A stretch of DNA of 64,000 nucleotides from positions 1,426,001-1,490,000 of the forward strand of contig NZ_CP083954.1 of the NCBI RefSeq assembly GCF_006442975.2. Reading direction: 5' to 3'. Under the pieces are notes generated by a model. The model ran no database searches, was not told the origin of the DNA, and was given only the letters and a program-made list of their open reading frames with translations. This document shows, one piece after another, positions 45,668 to 53,798 of the stretch. Every line of letters starts with the position of its first letter. The stretch's first letter is position 1. This stretch comes from Mesorhizobium sp. B2-1-1. GTDB lineage: Bacteria; Pseudomonadota; Alphaproteobacteria; Rhizobiales; Rhizobiaceae. Made by a program: the position numbers and the translations under genes.

Positions 45668-46609
45668 TCAGAATTTCGCCGGGTTTGCGTTCGCGCCGCA
45701 GACCAGGACGGCGAGCCGTTCGCCGGGTGCCGGCGCATAGCGGCCGGACAGGATGGCGCCGAACGCCGCGGCGCCACCGGGTTCCGAGATGATCCGCACC
45801 CGGTCCCACAGCGCCTTCTGGGCGGCGACGATGTCGTCGTCGCTGACCAGGATGGAGCGTTCCACGAAGGCCTCGGCGATCGGGAACATCATCTCGCCGA
45901 CACGTTTGGGCGCCAGGGAATCGGCGGCGATGCCCTCGGCCGGCGCATCGACCGGATGGCCGGCCTCGAGGGCGCGATAGAGTGTCGGCGCGCCCTCCGG
46001 TTCGACGGCGACGATGCGGATACGGCCGGCGAACCAGGCGGCGATGCCGCCGATCAGGCCGCCGCCGCCGACGGCGACCAGCAAAGTGTCGATCTGAGGC
46101 AGGTCGTTCTCGATTTCCAGCCCGAGCGTGCCTTGCCCGATAAGCGTTTCCTCCTGGTTGAAAGCGTGGATCTGCAAGGCGCCGGTTTGCTCGGCGAAAC
46201 GTTCGCTGGCGGCCAGCGCCTCGGCATAGCGGGCGCCGCCGACGACCAGCTCGGCGCCGTAGCTGCGAATGCGCTCCAGCTTGGCCGGCGGGCTCACCTT
46301 CGGAACGAAGATGGTCGCCCTGTGGCCGAGACGCATGGCGGCATACGCCACCGCCGCTCCATGATTGCCGCCCGAGGCGGCGACGACACCGGCCCCGGGG
46401 ACCTGCCGCTCGAGAAGATTGGTGAACGCGCCGCGCGCCTTGAACGAACCGGAATGCTGCAGGCATTCGAGTTTGAGATCGACCGCCAGCGGCGGCCGGT
46501 CGAAGTCGGCCATGTCGACGCGCAGCACCGGCGTGTGGCGCACATAGCGACGGATGCGCGGTTCCATCATCGCGATGCGTTCGCGCGTTATGGTGTTGCC
46601 GTTGGTCAT
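45668..46609 (-). CDS. threonine/serine dehydratase-like PLP enzyme
   Basis: Type-II-fold PLP enzyme of 313 residues similar to catabolic threonine ammonia-lyase and serine racemase. The Schiff-base lysine is in HSGSFKARGAF, the phosphate loop is VGGGGLIGGIAAW and ASGGNHGAAVAYAA is the substrate loop. No ACT regulatory domain is present. ATG at 46609 is chosen because AGGAG is 6 nt upstream, while the ATG at 46615 directly abuts it. It is divergent from the ArsR-type regulator, which may control it. The natural amino acid is unproven. Confidence 0.9.
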   Translation of the reverse strand: MTNGNTITRERIAMMEPRIRRYVRHTPVLRVDMADFDRPPLAVDLKLECLQHSGSFKARGAFTNLLERQVPGAGVVAASGGNHGAAVAYAAMRLGHRATIFVPKVSPPAKLERIRSYGAELVVGGARYAEALAASERFAEQTGALQIHAFNQEETLIGQGTLGLEIENDLPQIDTLLVAVGGGGLIGGIAAWFAGRIRIVAVEPEGAPTLYRALEAGHPVDAPAEGIAADSLAPKRVGEMMFPIAEAFVERSILVSDDDIVAAQKALWDRVRIISEPGGAAAFGAILSGRYAPAPGERLAVLVCGANANPAKF

Positions 46610-46659
46610 GGCCATCTCCTTGGGATTGACAGCAATTAGTAACTTGGCAAAATGGCTAA

Positions 46660-46962
46660 ATGCAAGAGGTTGATGTGTTCAAGGCGATCGCCAACGAACG
46701 AAGGCTGCGGATCCTCGACTGGCTGAAGGATCCGCGCGCGCATTTCCCGGCCCAGGCGGATGGCGATCTGGTCGAGGACGGCGTCTGTGCGCTGCTGATC
46801 GCCGAAAAGCTCGGCATTACCCAGGCGACGCTCAGCGAGCACATGCGTGTGCTCACCCAGGCAGGGCTGTTACGGGCCAAGCGCATCAAGCAATGGACAT
46901 TCTATCGCCGCGACGAGGACAGGATCGCTGAGACAAGAGCGCTCATCCAGAACCGGCTATAG
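46660..46962 (+). CDS. ArsR-type winged-helix regulator
   Basis: Small regulator of 100 residues with one winged helix: FKAIANERRLRILDWLKDP, the recognition helix in ITQATLSEHMRVLTQAGLLRAKR, and the wing KQWTFYRRDED. No obvious metal-binding CXC motif is present. Its promoter region is shared with the dehydratase gene 50 bp away on the opposite strand, so it probably regulates that gene. GTG at 46675 is an alternative start. Confidence 0.86.
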   Translation: MQEVDVFKAIANERRLRILDWLKDPRAHFPAQADGDLVEDGVCALLIAEKLGITQATLSEHMRVLTQAGLLRAKRIKQWTFYRRDEDRIAETRALIQNRL

Positions 46963-46984
46963 CTAGGACCGCCTTCGGCGGCTT

Positions 46985-48253
46985 CTATGCAAGCCAGTCG
47001 GGGATCGAATCCAGCCCGATCAGTTCGTCATAGGTCTGGCGCGGGCGCACGACGTGGAAACGATCGCCGTCGACCAGCACTTCCGGCACCAGTAGGCGGG
47101 TGTTGTAGGTGCCCGCCTGTACCGCGCCATAGGCGCCGGCGGTGGCGATGGCGACCAGGTCGCCGGACTTGAGCCTTGGCAGGTCGCGGTCGAGGCCGAG
47201 ATAGTCGCCGGTCTCGCAGACCGGGCCGACGATATCGACCGTCATGCGCGGCGCGTCGGCGGGCGGCAGCACCACCGGTCTTATGTCGTGGAAAGCGTCG
47301 TAGAGCGTCGGCCGGATCAGGTCGTTCATGGCGGCGTCGACGACGAGGAAATTCTTGGCATCGCCTTCTTTGGCGAAGATCACTTGCGAGACGAGGATAC
47401 CGGCATTGCCAACGATCAGCCGGCCCGGCTCGAACATCACCTTCAAGCCAAGCTTGGTGACGTGCTTGCGGACGATCTGCGCGTAGGCGTCGGGGAGCGG
47501 TGGCGGGTTGTTGTCGACGCGGTAGGGAATGCCGAGACCGCCGCCGAGATCGACATGCTCGATGGCATGGCCGTCGGCGCGCAGCGCGCCGACCAGTTCC
47601 ACCAAAAGCGCGAAGGCATCGTCGAAGGGTTGCAGCTCGGTGATCTGGCTGCCGATATGGGTGTCGATGCCGGTGACCTTGATGCCCGGCAATTCAGCCG
47701 CGCGCGCATAGACCTGACGCGCCTTCTGCCATGGGATGCCGAACTTGTTCTCGGCTTTGCCTGTCGAGATCTTCTTGTGCGTCCTGGCGTCGACATCCGG
47801 ATTGATGCGCAGCGAGACCGGCGCCACCTTGCCCAGGGCAACGGCGCGCGACGAGAGCAGTTCGAGTTCGGGCTCGGATTCGACGTTGAAGCACAGGATG
47901 CCGGCTGCCAGCGCAAAGTCCATCTCACGCGCGGTCTTGCCGACGCCGGAGAACAGGATCTTGCTGGCCGGGATGCCGGCTGCCAGCGCGCGCCGCAACT
48001 CGCCTTCCGACACCACGTCGGCTCCGGCGCCGAGCCTGGCCAGGGTTTTGAGCACCGCCTGATTGGAATTCGCTTTCATGGCGTAGCAGACCAGTGCATC
48101 GAGCCCGGCAAATGCCTGGACGAAGACGTGGTAGTGCCTGGTCAGCGTGGCCGTCGAATAGCAGTAGAATGGCGTGCCGACGGTTGCGGCGATGTCCGAT
48201 ATCGCCACGTCCTCGGCATGAAGCACGCCGTCGCGGTAGTCGAAATGGTTCAC
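46985..48253 (-). CDS. lysA: diaminopimelate decarboxylase
   Basis: PLP enzyme of 422 residues that converts meso-diaminopimelate to lysine, the last lysine step. The alanine-racemase-like barrel shows the PLP lysine in VCYAMKANSNQAVLK, HIGSQITEL, the glycine loop VDLGGGLGIPY and EPGRLIVGNAG. The C-terminal domain has VGPVCETGDYLGLDR with the catalytic cysteine and YGAVQAGTYNTR. It follows lptM in the argH-lptM-lysA order common in rhizobia. Confidence 0.97.
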   Translation of the reverse strand: MNHFDYRDGVLHAEDVAISDIAATVGTPFYCYSTATLTRHYHVFVQAFAGLDALVCYAMKANSNQAVLKTLARLGAGADVVSEGELRRALAAGIPASKILFSGVGKTAREMDFALAAGILCFNVESEPELELLSSRAVALGKVAPVSLRINPDVDARTHKKISTGKAENKFGIPWQKARQVYARAAELPGIKVTGIDTHIGSQITELQPFDDAFALLVELVGALRADGHAIEHVDLGGGLGIPYRVDNNPPPLPDAYAQIVRKHVTKLGLKVMFEPGRLIVGNAGILVSQVIFAKEGDAKNFLVVDAAMNDLIRPTLYDAFHDIRPVVLPPADAPRMTVDIVGPVCETGDYLGLDRDLPRLKSGDLVAIATAGAYGAVQAGTYNTRLLVPEVLVDGDRFHVVRPRQTYDELIGLDSIPDWLA

Positions 48254-48285
48254 GAGAGTGGTTCCGAAAAGTTGGAGCAGGGTAG

Positions 48286-48312
48286 GAGCGGGTTTAGCAC
48301 TCTAAACCGCTC
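48286..48312 (-). repeat. imperfect inverted repeat between lptM and lysA
   Basis: GAGCGGGTTTAG and CTAAACCGCTC form an 11-bp stem with one bulged G around a short loop. It resembles fragments of rhizobial REP/RIME elements and could stabilise or attenuate the transcript before lysA. Confidence 0.5.
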
Positions 48313-48321
48313 TGACCGGCT

Positions 48322-48528
48322 CTAGAGCAGCGGGTCGAGAATGAACTTCTTGTCCGCGACCGGTTTTTCCGGTTCCGGCGGCACAGGCTGGTGGGCCTTC
48401 TCGGCGTCCTTGCGTGCCTGCACGGCCGCCTCGTAAGGCGTGTCGAGACCGGACCTTCTGCCGCAAGCCGTAACGGCGGCAAGCGCCGCAAGCAGCGTCA
48501 GTGTCACCAAAATCCTGCTTCCGGTCAT
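48322..48528 (-). CDS. lptM: small lipoprotein, LptM (YifL) family
   Basis: Lipoprotein of 68 residues. The signal ILVTLTLLAALAAVTAC ends in a lipobox with C22, followed by GRRSGLDTPYEA as in the LptM/YifL family. LptM helps mature the outer membrane LPS translocon LptD in E. coli; in rhizobia the small homologue sits between argH and lysA as here. The rest (EKAHQPVPPEPEKPVADKKFILDPLL) is proline-rich. An upstream in-frame ATG reading through the tandem palindromes is not favoured. Confidence 0.82.
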   Translation of the reverse strand: MTGSRILVTLTLLAALAAVTACGRRSGLDTPYEAAVQARKDAEKAHQPVPPEPEKPVADKKFILDPLL

Positions 48529-48594
48529 CGATCCATCCGTCCGAAACTTTTTTCCGCCGCTGCTTTTAGCCGAGTTCTTGGCGCATTGCACCCC

Positions 48595-48664
48595 GGATAT
48601 TGCCGTTGCAATATCCTGGATATTGGCGGTTGCAATATCCGGGATATGGCTGGCCGCAATGTCC
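48595..48664. repeat. three tandem 23-bp palindromes between argH and lptM
   Basis: Units at 48595-48616, 48618-48640 and 48642-48664 are spaced by one base, and each can fold back on itself. Unit 1 has a perfect 9-bp stem (GGATATTGC/GCAATATCC), unit 2 an 8-bp stem, and unit 3 a degenerate one. The array ends 4 bp before the argH stop codon. Confidence 0.85.
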
Positions 48665-48668
48665 GGCA

Positions 48669-50069
48669 TCACGCCTTGGCCAGCCGCTTTTTCCAGTAGC
48701 GGATCTGCTTCCTGACTTCCGACGGTGCGGTGCCGCCGAAGGAGGTGCGGCTCTTCACCGAGTTCTGCACGGCCAGCACCGAAAAGATGTCCTTCGTGAT
48801 GCCGGGGTGGATCGACTGCAAGTCTTCCAGCGCAAGCTTCTCCAGGCTCAGCTTCTTCTCTTCGGCCAGCGCCACCGCCCGTCCCGTGACATGATGCGCT
48901 TCCCGGAACGGCAGGCCGAGCGTGCGCACCAGCCAGTCGGCAAGGTCGGTCGCGGTTGCGTGGCCGGAGCTGGCAGCCTTCTTCATCGCCGCCGCGTTCA
49001 CCGTCATATCGGAGACCATGCCGGTCATCGCCGCCAGCATCAGGTCGAGCGTCTCGGCGGCATCGAACACCGATTCCTTGTCTTCCTGCATGTCCTTGCC
49101 ATAGGTCAAAGGCATGCCCTTCATCACCGTCAGCAGGCCGACCAGATGGCCGGTGACGCGCCCGGTCTTGCCGCGCACCAGTTCGGCGGCGTCGGGGTTC
49201 TTCTTCTGCGGCATGATCGAGGAGCCGGTGGAGAAGCTGTCCGACAGCCTGATGAAGCCGAATTGCGGCGTTGACCAGATGATGATTTCTTCCGCCAGCC
49301 GCGACAGATGCGTGGCGCATATGGCCGCCAGTCCCAGGAATTCCAGCGCGAAATCGCGGTCCGAGACGCTGTCCAAAGAATTGCGCATCGGCTCGCGGAA
49401 GCCGAGCGCCGTGGCGGTCCGGTGGCGGTCGATCGGAAAGCTGGTGCCGGCAAGGGCGGCCGCACCCAGCGGGCTTTCGTCCATGCGTTCGATGGCGTCG
49501 CGCACCCGCGACAGGTCGCGCGAAAACATCTCGACATAGGCCATGCAGTGGTGGCCGAATGTCACCGGCTGCGCCGCCTGCATATGAGTGAAGCCCGGCA
49601 TCACCGTCGCGGCATGCTGCTCGGCCCGCTCCAGCAACGCACCGACCAGGCCCTTCAAGGCCTCGGCGACGCGAAAGCACTCGTCCTTGACCCAGAGCCG
49701 GAGGTCCACTGCAACCTGGTCGTTGCGAGAGCGGGCCGTGTGCAGCCGGCCGGCGGCCGGACCGACCAGCTCGGCGAGGCGGGCCTCGACGTTCATGTGG
49801 ATGTCTTCCAGCCTTGTCGAGAATTCAAACGTGCCCGCCTCGATCTCTTTCAGGATCGTGTTCAGGCCGTGAGCGATTTTCTCTTGATCGGCCACCGAAA
49901 TAATGCCCGTTTGCGCCAGCATCGCGCTATGGGCGATCGAACCTCTGATGTCCTGCGCATAGAGTTTGCGGTCGAACGAGATCGACGCGTTGATCGCTTC
50001 CATGATCGCGGCCGGACCCGAGGCAAATCGTCCGCCCCACATCTGGTTGCTGGTCTTCTTGTCGCTCAT
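48669..50069 (-). CDS. argH: argininosuccinate lyase
   Basis: ArgH of 466 residues releases arginine and fumarate from argininosuccinate. The start [19 protein letters not shown] at 50069 matches the family, and the frame extending to 50849 is not coding. The fumarase-superfamily signature [12 protein letters not shown], the [17 protein letters not shown] block and [12 protein letters not shown] are present. It is divergent from tlpA with only 36 bp between start codons. On the other side come the palindrome array, lptM and lysA. Confidence 0.97.
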   Translation of the reverse strand: MSDKKTSNQMWGGRFASGPAAIMEAINASISFDRKLYAQDIRGSIAHSAMLAQTGIISVADQEKIAHGLNTILKEIEAGTFEFSTRLEDIHMNVEARLAELVGPAAGRLHTARSRNDQVAVDLRLWVKDECFRVAEALKGLVGALLERAEQHAATVMPGFTHMQAAQPVTFGHHCMAYVEMFSRDLSRVRDAIERMDESPLGAAALAGTSFPIDRHRTATALGFREPMRNSLDSVSDRDFALEFLGLAAICATHLSRLAEEIIIWSTPQFGFIRLSDSFSTGSSIMPQKKNPDAAELVRGKTGRVTGHLVGLLTVMKGMPLTYGKDMQEDKESVFDAAETLDLMLAAMTGMVSDMTVNAAAMKKAASSGHATATDLADWLVRTLGLPFREAHHVTGRAVALAEEKKLSLEKLALEDLQSIHPGITKDIFSVLAVQNSVKSRTSFGGTAPSEVRKQIRYWKKRLAKA

Positions 50070-50105
50070 GGCTATAAAACCCGTGCTCGGAGCAGTTTTG
50101 AGAAA

Positions 50106-50786
50106 ATGGCAGACGGAAACAGATTTTTCCCGGCCCCGCGCCTGATCCTCGCCGCCCTGGTGGCGGGAGCGCTGGCCGGCGCGGTCGCGGTATATGTCAG
50201 CGAGAGCCGGTCTGGCAACAACGCCGCGTCGCAAGTCGCCGTCGGCGACAGCAAGGACGATGTCGCCTGCGCCGCCAAGAGCGAACGCGCCAAGAAGATC
50301 GCCGCAGCCGCCACCGGCGAGGTCGCGGCGCTCTTGCCAGCCGATCCGCCGCAATCGATGAAGAGCCTCGCCTTCAACGGCCCGGACGGCAAGCCGATGA
50401 CCATCGCCGACCGTGCCGGCAAGACGGTGCTGCTCAATCTGTGGGCGACATGGTGCGCGCCATGCCGCGCCGAAATGCCGGCGCTGGACGCCTTGCAGAA
50501 GGAGAAAGGCAGCGATGCGTTCCAGGTCGTCGCCGTCAACGTCGATGCCGGCGACGACGTGAAGCCGAAGAAGTTCCTCAAGGACACCGGCGTCGAGGCA
50601 CTCGGCTATTACAGGGATTCGACGATGGCGCTGTTCAACGAGCTCAAGACGCGCGGCCTGGCGCTCGGCCTGCCCGTCACCATGCTGATCGACGGCGAAG
50701 GCTGCCTGATCGCCCATATGAACGGCCCGGCCGAGTGGTCGGGGCCGGACGCCAAGCGGCTTGTCGAGGCCGCGCTCGGGTCTTGA
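50106..50786 (+). CDS. tlpA: TlpA-type thiol:disulfide interchange protein
   Basis: Membrane-anchored thioredoxin-like protein of 226 residues. One N-terminal helix ([21 protein letters not shown]) anchors a periplasmic domain with the redox motif WCAPC in [16 protein letters not shown], and a cis-proline segment [13 protein letters not shown]. It serves cytochrome c oxidase or cytochrome c maturation in rhizobia. The position next to argH in divergent orientation is typical of Hyphomicrobiales. Confidence 0.93.
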   Translation: MADGNRFFPAPRLILAALVAGALAGAVAVYVSESRSGNNAASQVAVGDSKDDVACAAKSERAKKIAAAATGEVAALLPADPPQSMKSLAFNGPDGKPMTIADRAGKTVLLNLWATWCAPCRAEMPALDALQKEKGSDAFQVVAVNVDAGDDVKPKKFLKDTGVEALGYYRDSTMALFNELKTRGLALGLPVTMLIDGEGCLIAHMNGPAEWSGPDAKRLVEAALGS

Positions 50787-50977
50787 AGAGGCTGGGACAA
50801 GGCTGGGCGCAAGCGCGGCCTGACCACGCAACGGTTCCGCCCAGCCCATCCGCGTCGGCCTGAGCCGACCCGGTCAATTCGTCGAATGCCTGGATCGGCG
50901 CCGGCTTGCCGAGATAGTAGTCCAAGCCTCGGCGTCCAGGGACTCACCTTAAGGACATATATGGCGAGCCGTTTGTG

Positions 50978-51736
50978 CTATCGGCCAGACGAGCCGTTGG
51001 TCGGCAGGGGATAGACGCCCTTCAATACTTCGTCGAAGTGATGACTGACCGCCGCATTGCACTCGCAAGCAAGCCACCGCAGGCCGTCGACCTTGCGAAC
51101 GACGATCCGGGCACGATGGGTCTCAATGAGACCGTGTTCTTTCAGATCGCGTATGACGCGGCTCAAATAGCTCCGGCCGACTCCGAGCATTACGGCGAGC
51201 TGTTCTTGTGTCAGCGCCAGATCGGGAGTGCCCGTCCGATCAATGGCGGCCAGCAGCCATTTCGCTGTCCGTTGCTCGATCGAATGCGCGGCATTGCAGG
51301 CGACGGACTGGAACATCTGCGCCATCAGGCAGTCCGCGTACCGCGCGAACAGATTCCGTAGCGTCGACGACCTGGACTTCGCCTCTTCAAGGTTAAGCAG
51401 GTCGATGCGGAAGAACGAACCTCCCAATTGTACTTCAGCGCGAGCGTAAGCTGGGAGCCTGCCTTGGCTGACAACTCCGCCAATTGCCCCTTCTCGTCCG
51501 ACCAGAGCCGTCTCGATCGCACGCCCGTCGCTCAGCACGACGAGATAGGAAATCAGGCTGGGACCTCTCGGGAAGTATGCATGGCGAACCGTGTCGCCAG
51601 GTTCATAAAGCAGTGTTCCGGTGGGGGCCGACCACTCATCCAGCCAAGGCTCGAGGATTGCCCAATCTGCCGCGGTGAGTGCCCGCAGAAGATTGTTGCC
51701 GATCATGCCGGAGTCTATGTGGGCGCGGGCTTCCAT
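50978..51736 (-). CDS. Crp/Fnr family transcriptional regulator
   Basis: Regulator of 252 residues with a cyclic-nucleotide-binding-like domain (PTGTLLYEPGDTVRHAYFP, DGRAIETALVGREGAIGGVV) and a C-terminal winged helix (LALTQEQLAVMLGVGRSYLSRVIRDLKEHGLIE). It lacks the N-terminal cysteine set for an Fnr iron-sulfur cluster. It is divergent from kaiB (261-bp gap), so it may control the kai operon, though such regulators are abundant in this group. The 191 bp to tlpA hold no clear gene. Confidence 0.88.
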   Translation of the reverse strand: MEARAHIDSGMIGNNLLRALTAADWAILEPWLDEWSAPTGTLLYEPGDTVRHAYFPRGPSLISYLVVLSDGRAIETALVGREGAIGGVVSQGRLPAYARAEVQLGGSFFRIDLLNLEEAKSRSSTLRNLFARYADCLMAQMFQSVACNAAHSIEQRTAKWLLAAIDRTGTPDLALTQEQLAVMLGVGRSYLSRVIRDLKEHGLIETHRARIVVRKVDGLRWLACECNAAVSHHFDEVLKGVYPLPTNGSSGR

Positions 51737-51997
51737 TTACACTCCTCCGAACGATCGCTTGCGGCCCATATCCCAATAACCGGAGAAATGTCCACTAGTG
51801 CGCAGACGCGCAAAGCGCGAATGTCTAAGAAGTGACAGGGGTGCTGATCCAGGCCCCATCGAGCGCGAGCTGTGGCGCGTCGGCTCCAGGCGAAATGCTA
51901 GAAGATCGCCCAAGGCGGACAACAAAGCCCTGCGGTTGAATTGCTGGCGTGTCGCGTAGAGCACGTCGATACTGAACCCGTGCAACCAGCGTGAGAT
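51737..51997. other. divergent promoter region between Crp/Fnr gene and kaiB
   Basis: No ORF worth calling was seen and no clean EcfG, sigma-54 or Fnr-box could be assigned. A short GC palindrome (CGCGC AAA GCGCG) lies near 51805. Transcription of kaiB must start here. Confidence 0.5.
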
Positions 51998-52321
51998 ATG
52001 AACCCGGAACAACCGCCCGCTTCAGGGGCCCATCCCCTTCTCCGGCTCTACATCGCCGGAGACACGCCCGGTGCTCGTCGGGCACTGGAAAGCCGCCTGA
52101 AGATAATCGAGGAGATGAGCGCATCCATTGAAATCCAGATCTTCGATATCCTGGAACATCCTCATGAGGCGGAGCGAGCAGGGATACTAGCAACGCCGAC
52201 GCTCTCCGACGAATCCGCTGATCCCCCGCGCCGTCTGGTGGGCGACATCAGCAATATCGCTCAGGTTCTGGACTATTTCGGTTTTCGCAAGAAGGATGAT
52301 ATTCATGACCGCGACGGATGA
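51998..52321 (+). CDS. kaiB: circadian clock protein KaiB
   Basis: KaiB of 107 residues, thioredoxin-like fold. The N-terminal LLRLYIAGDTPGARRALESRLKIIEE is the conserved strand-helix, and ILATPTL marks the fold-switching region. KaiB binds the phosphorylated KaiC ring in cyanobacteria and resets it. Here it is the first gene of kaiB-kaiC-histidine kinase and overlaps the kaiC start by 17 bp. There is no kaiA nearby. Confidence 0.9.
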   Translation: MNPEQPPASGAHPLLRLYIAGDTPGARRALESRLKIIEEMSASIEIQIFDILEHPHEAERAGILATPTLSDESADPPRRLVGDISNIAQVLDYFGFRKKDDIHDRDG

Positions 52322-53798
52322 GATCTCTATCGACCCGGTTCTTGAACGCGTCAATACAGGGATCGAGGCTTTTGACGACTTGGTGATGGGTGGCTTGCCG
52401 CGCGGACGCACCACCATCGTGGGCGGCACGCCCGGTAGCGGCAAGACCGTATTCGCCACGCAGTTCCTGGCGCATGGCATCACCGGTCTCAATGAGGCCG
52501 GTGTCTTCGTCACTTTCGAGGAGTCGCCAACCGAGATCGAGGTAAACATGGCGAGCTTCGGCTGGGACATCCGCGGCTGGCGAGCGGCGGACAAGCTTGT
52601 TTTCGTCGATGCGAGCCCGCGCGATCAGGACCAGGTGGTTGTGGGCGATTTCGACCTCGCCGGTCTTCTGACCCGCATTCTGCACGCAAGCCGAAGCGCC
52701 GGGGCAAAGCGCATCGTGCTCGATTCGGTTACCCAACTTTTCGATCATTTCGTGGCCGAGCAGACGGCAGTGCGCCGCGAACTTCTACGTATTGCGACCG
52801 CGCTGAAGAAAGAAGGGCTGACGGTCCTTATGACCGCGGAACGCAACAGTGAATATGGTGAAATCTCCCGTCACCGAATAGAGGAGTTCGTCGCAGACAA
52901 TGTCGTGATCCTTCGCAATGCCCTTGATCGCGAGCGCCGTCGGCGGACCATAGAAGTCCTGAAAATGCGCGGCAGCCGTCACGTTGAGGGCGAAGTGCCC
53001 ATAACGCTGGTCGCCGAACAGGGCATCGTAGCTGTGCCTCTGTCATCGTTGCGCCTGGAGCAGCAATCAAGCACGAAACGGGTCACCAGTGGTAATTCCG
53101 AACTCGACAAAATGTGCAGCGGCGGGTTCTTTCGCGACAGCGTAACCCTTGTCAGTGGAGCCACAGGCACCGGAAAGACTCTACTTGTCACCAACTTTCT
53201 AGCGGGCGGAGTGGCTGCGGGCGAACGCGCCTTGCTCGTCGGCTATGAGGAGAGCCGCGGCCAGCTTTTCCGCAACGCGCGTAGCTGGGGCGTCGATTTC
53301 GAAGCGATGGAGGCGGATGGTCGCCTGAAGGTAGTCTGCCTTTATCCGGAAGCGCAGAGTTTGCCGGATCACCTTCTGATGATCCGCGAACTGGTGGCGG
53401 AGTTCAAACCCGATCGCATGGCAATCGACAGCTTGTCGGCATTGGAGCGCATCGCGCCAGAAACCGGGTTTCGTGAGTTCTTGATCAGCGTCACCTCCTT
53501 CATAAAGAAGCGCGAAATTGCCGGCCTTTGCACCGCTACCAACAAATCGCTTGTCGGAGGCCAGAGCGCTAGCGAGCAGCATATTTCCACACTCACCGAT
53601 TCGATCATTCTGTTGCGCTACATTCAGCAGGAAGAATTCATGCATCGCGGCATGATGGTGCTGAAAATGCGCGGCAGCGAACACGACAAACAGATACGGC
53701 GCTTCACCATCGACAGTGGCGGTATGCATCTTGGAAAGCCCTTTGACAGCGCGCCTGATGTGTTCGGCGACTCCGCCGTGGACAACACGTCGACATGA
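52305..53798 (+). CDS. kaiC: circadian clock ATPase KaiC
   Basis: Double RecA-type ATPase of 497 residues. Domain CI has Walker A GTPGSGKT (41-48) and catalytic glutamates E72-E73 (FEESPTEI). Domain CII has Walker A GATGTGKT (285-292) and E315-E316 (YEESRGQL). The CII autophosphorylation pair of cyanobacterial KaiC (S431/T432) is matched by S428 and T429 in QHISTLTD. The protein stops soon after MHLGKPFDS and so largely lacks the C-terminal KaiA-binding tail. ATG at 52305 has AAGGA upstream. It overlaps kaiB and, by 4 bp, the kinase gene. Confidence 0.93.
   Translation: MTATDEISIDPVLERVNTGIEAFDDLVMGGLPRGRTTIVGGTPGSGKTVFATQFLAHGITGLNEAGVFVTFEESPTEIEVNMASFGWDIRGWRAADKLVFVDASPRDQDQVVVGDFDLAGLLTRILHASRSAGAKRIVLDSVTQLFDHFVAEQTAVRRELLRIATALKKEGLTVLMTAERNSEYGEISRHRIEEFVADNVVILRNALDRERRRRTIEVLKMRGSRHVEGEVPITLVAEQGIVAVPLSSLRLEQQSSTKRVTSGNSELDKMCSGGFFRDSVTLVSGATGTGKTLLVTNFLAGGVAAGERALLVGYEESRGQLFRNARSWGVDFEAMEADGRLKVVCLYPEAQSLPDHLLMIRELVAEFKPDRMAIDSLSALERIAPETGFREFLISVTSFIKKREIAGLCTATNKSLVGGQSASEQHISTLTDSIILLRYIQQEEFMHRGMMVLKMRGSEHDKQIRRFTIDSGGMHLGKPFDSAPDVFGDSAVDNTST

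Noticed and set aside
48322..49680. Long minus-strand frame covering lptM and part of argH
   Set aside because: Only its last 68 codons form a protein-like sequence with signal and lipobox. The rest is an argH shadow plus the palindrome array.
50677..50925. Minus-strand frame beginning LDYYLGKPAPIQAFDEL, resembling the end of an EAL-domain protein
   Set aside because: It is only a short stretch, bounded by an upstream stop codon, and overlaps the 3' end of tlpA. The resemblance is too weak to call a pseudogene.
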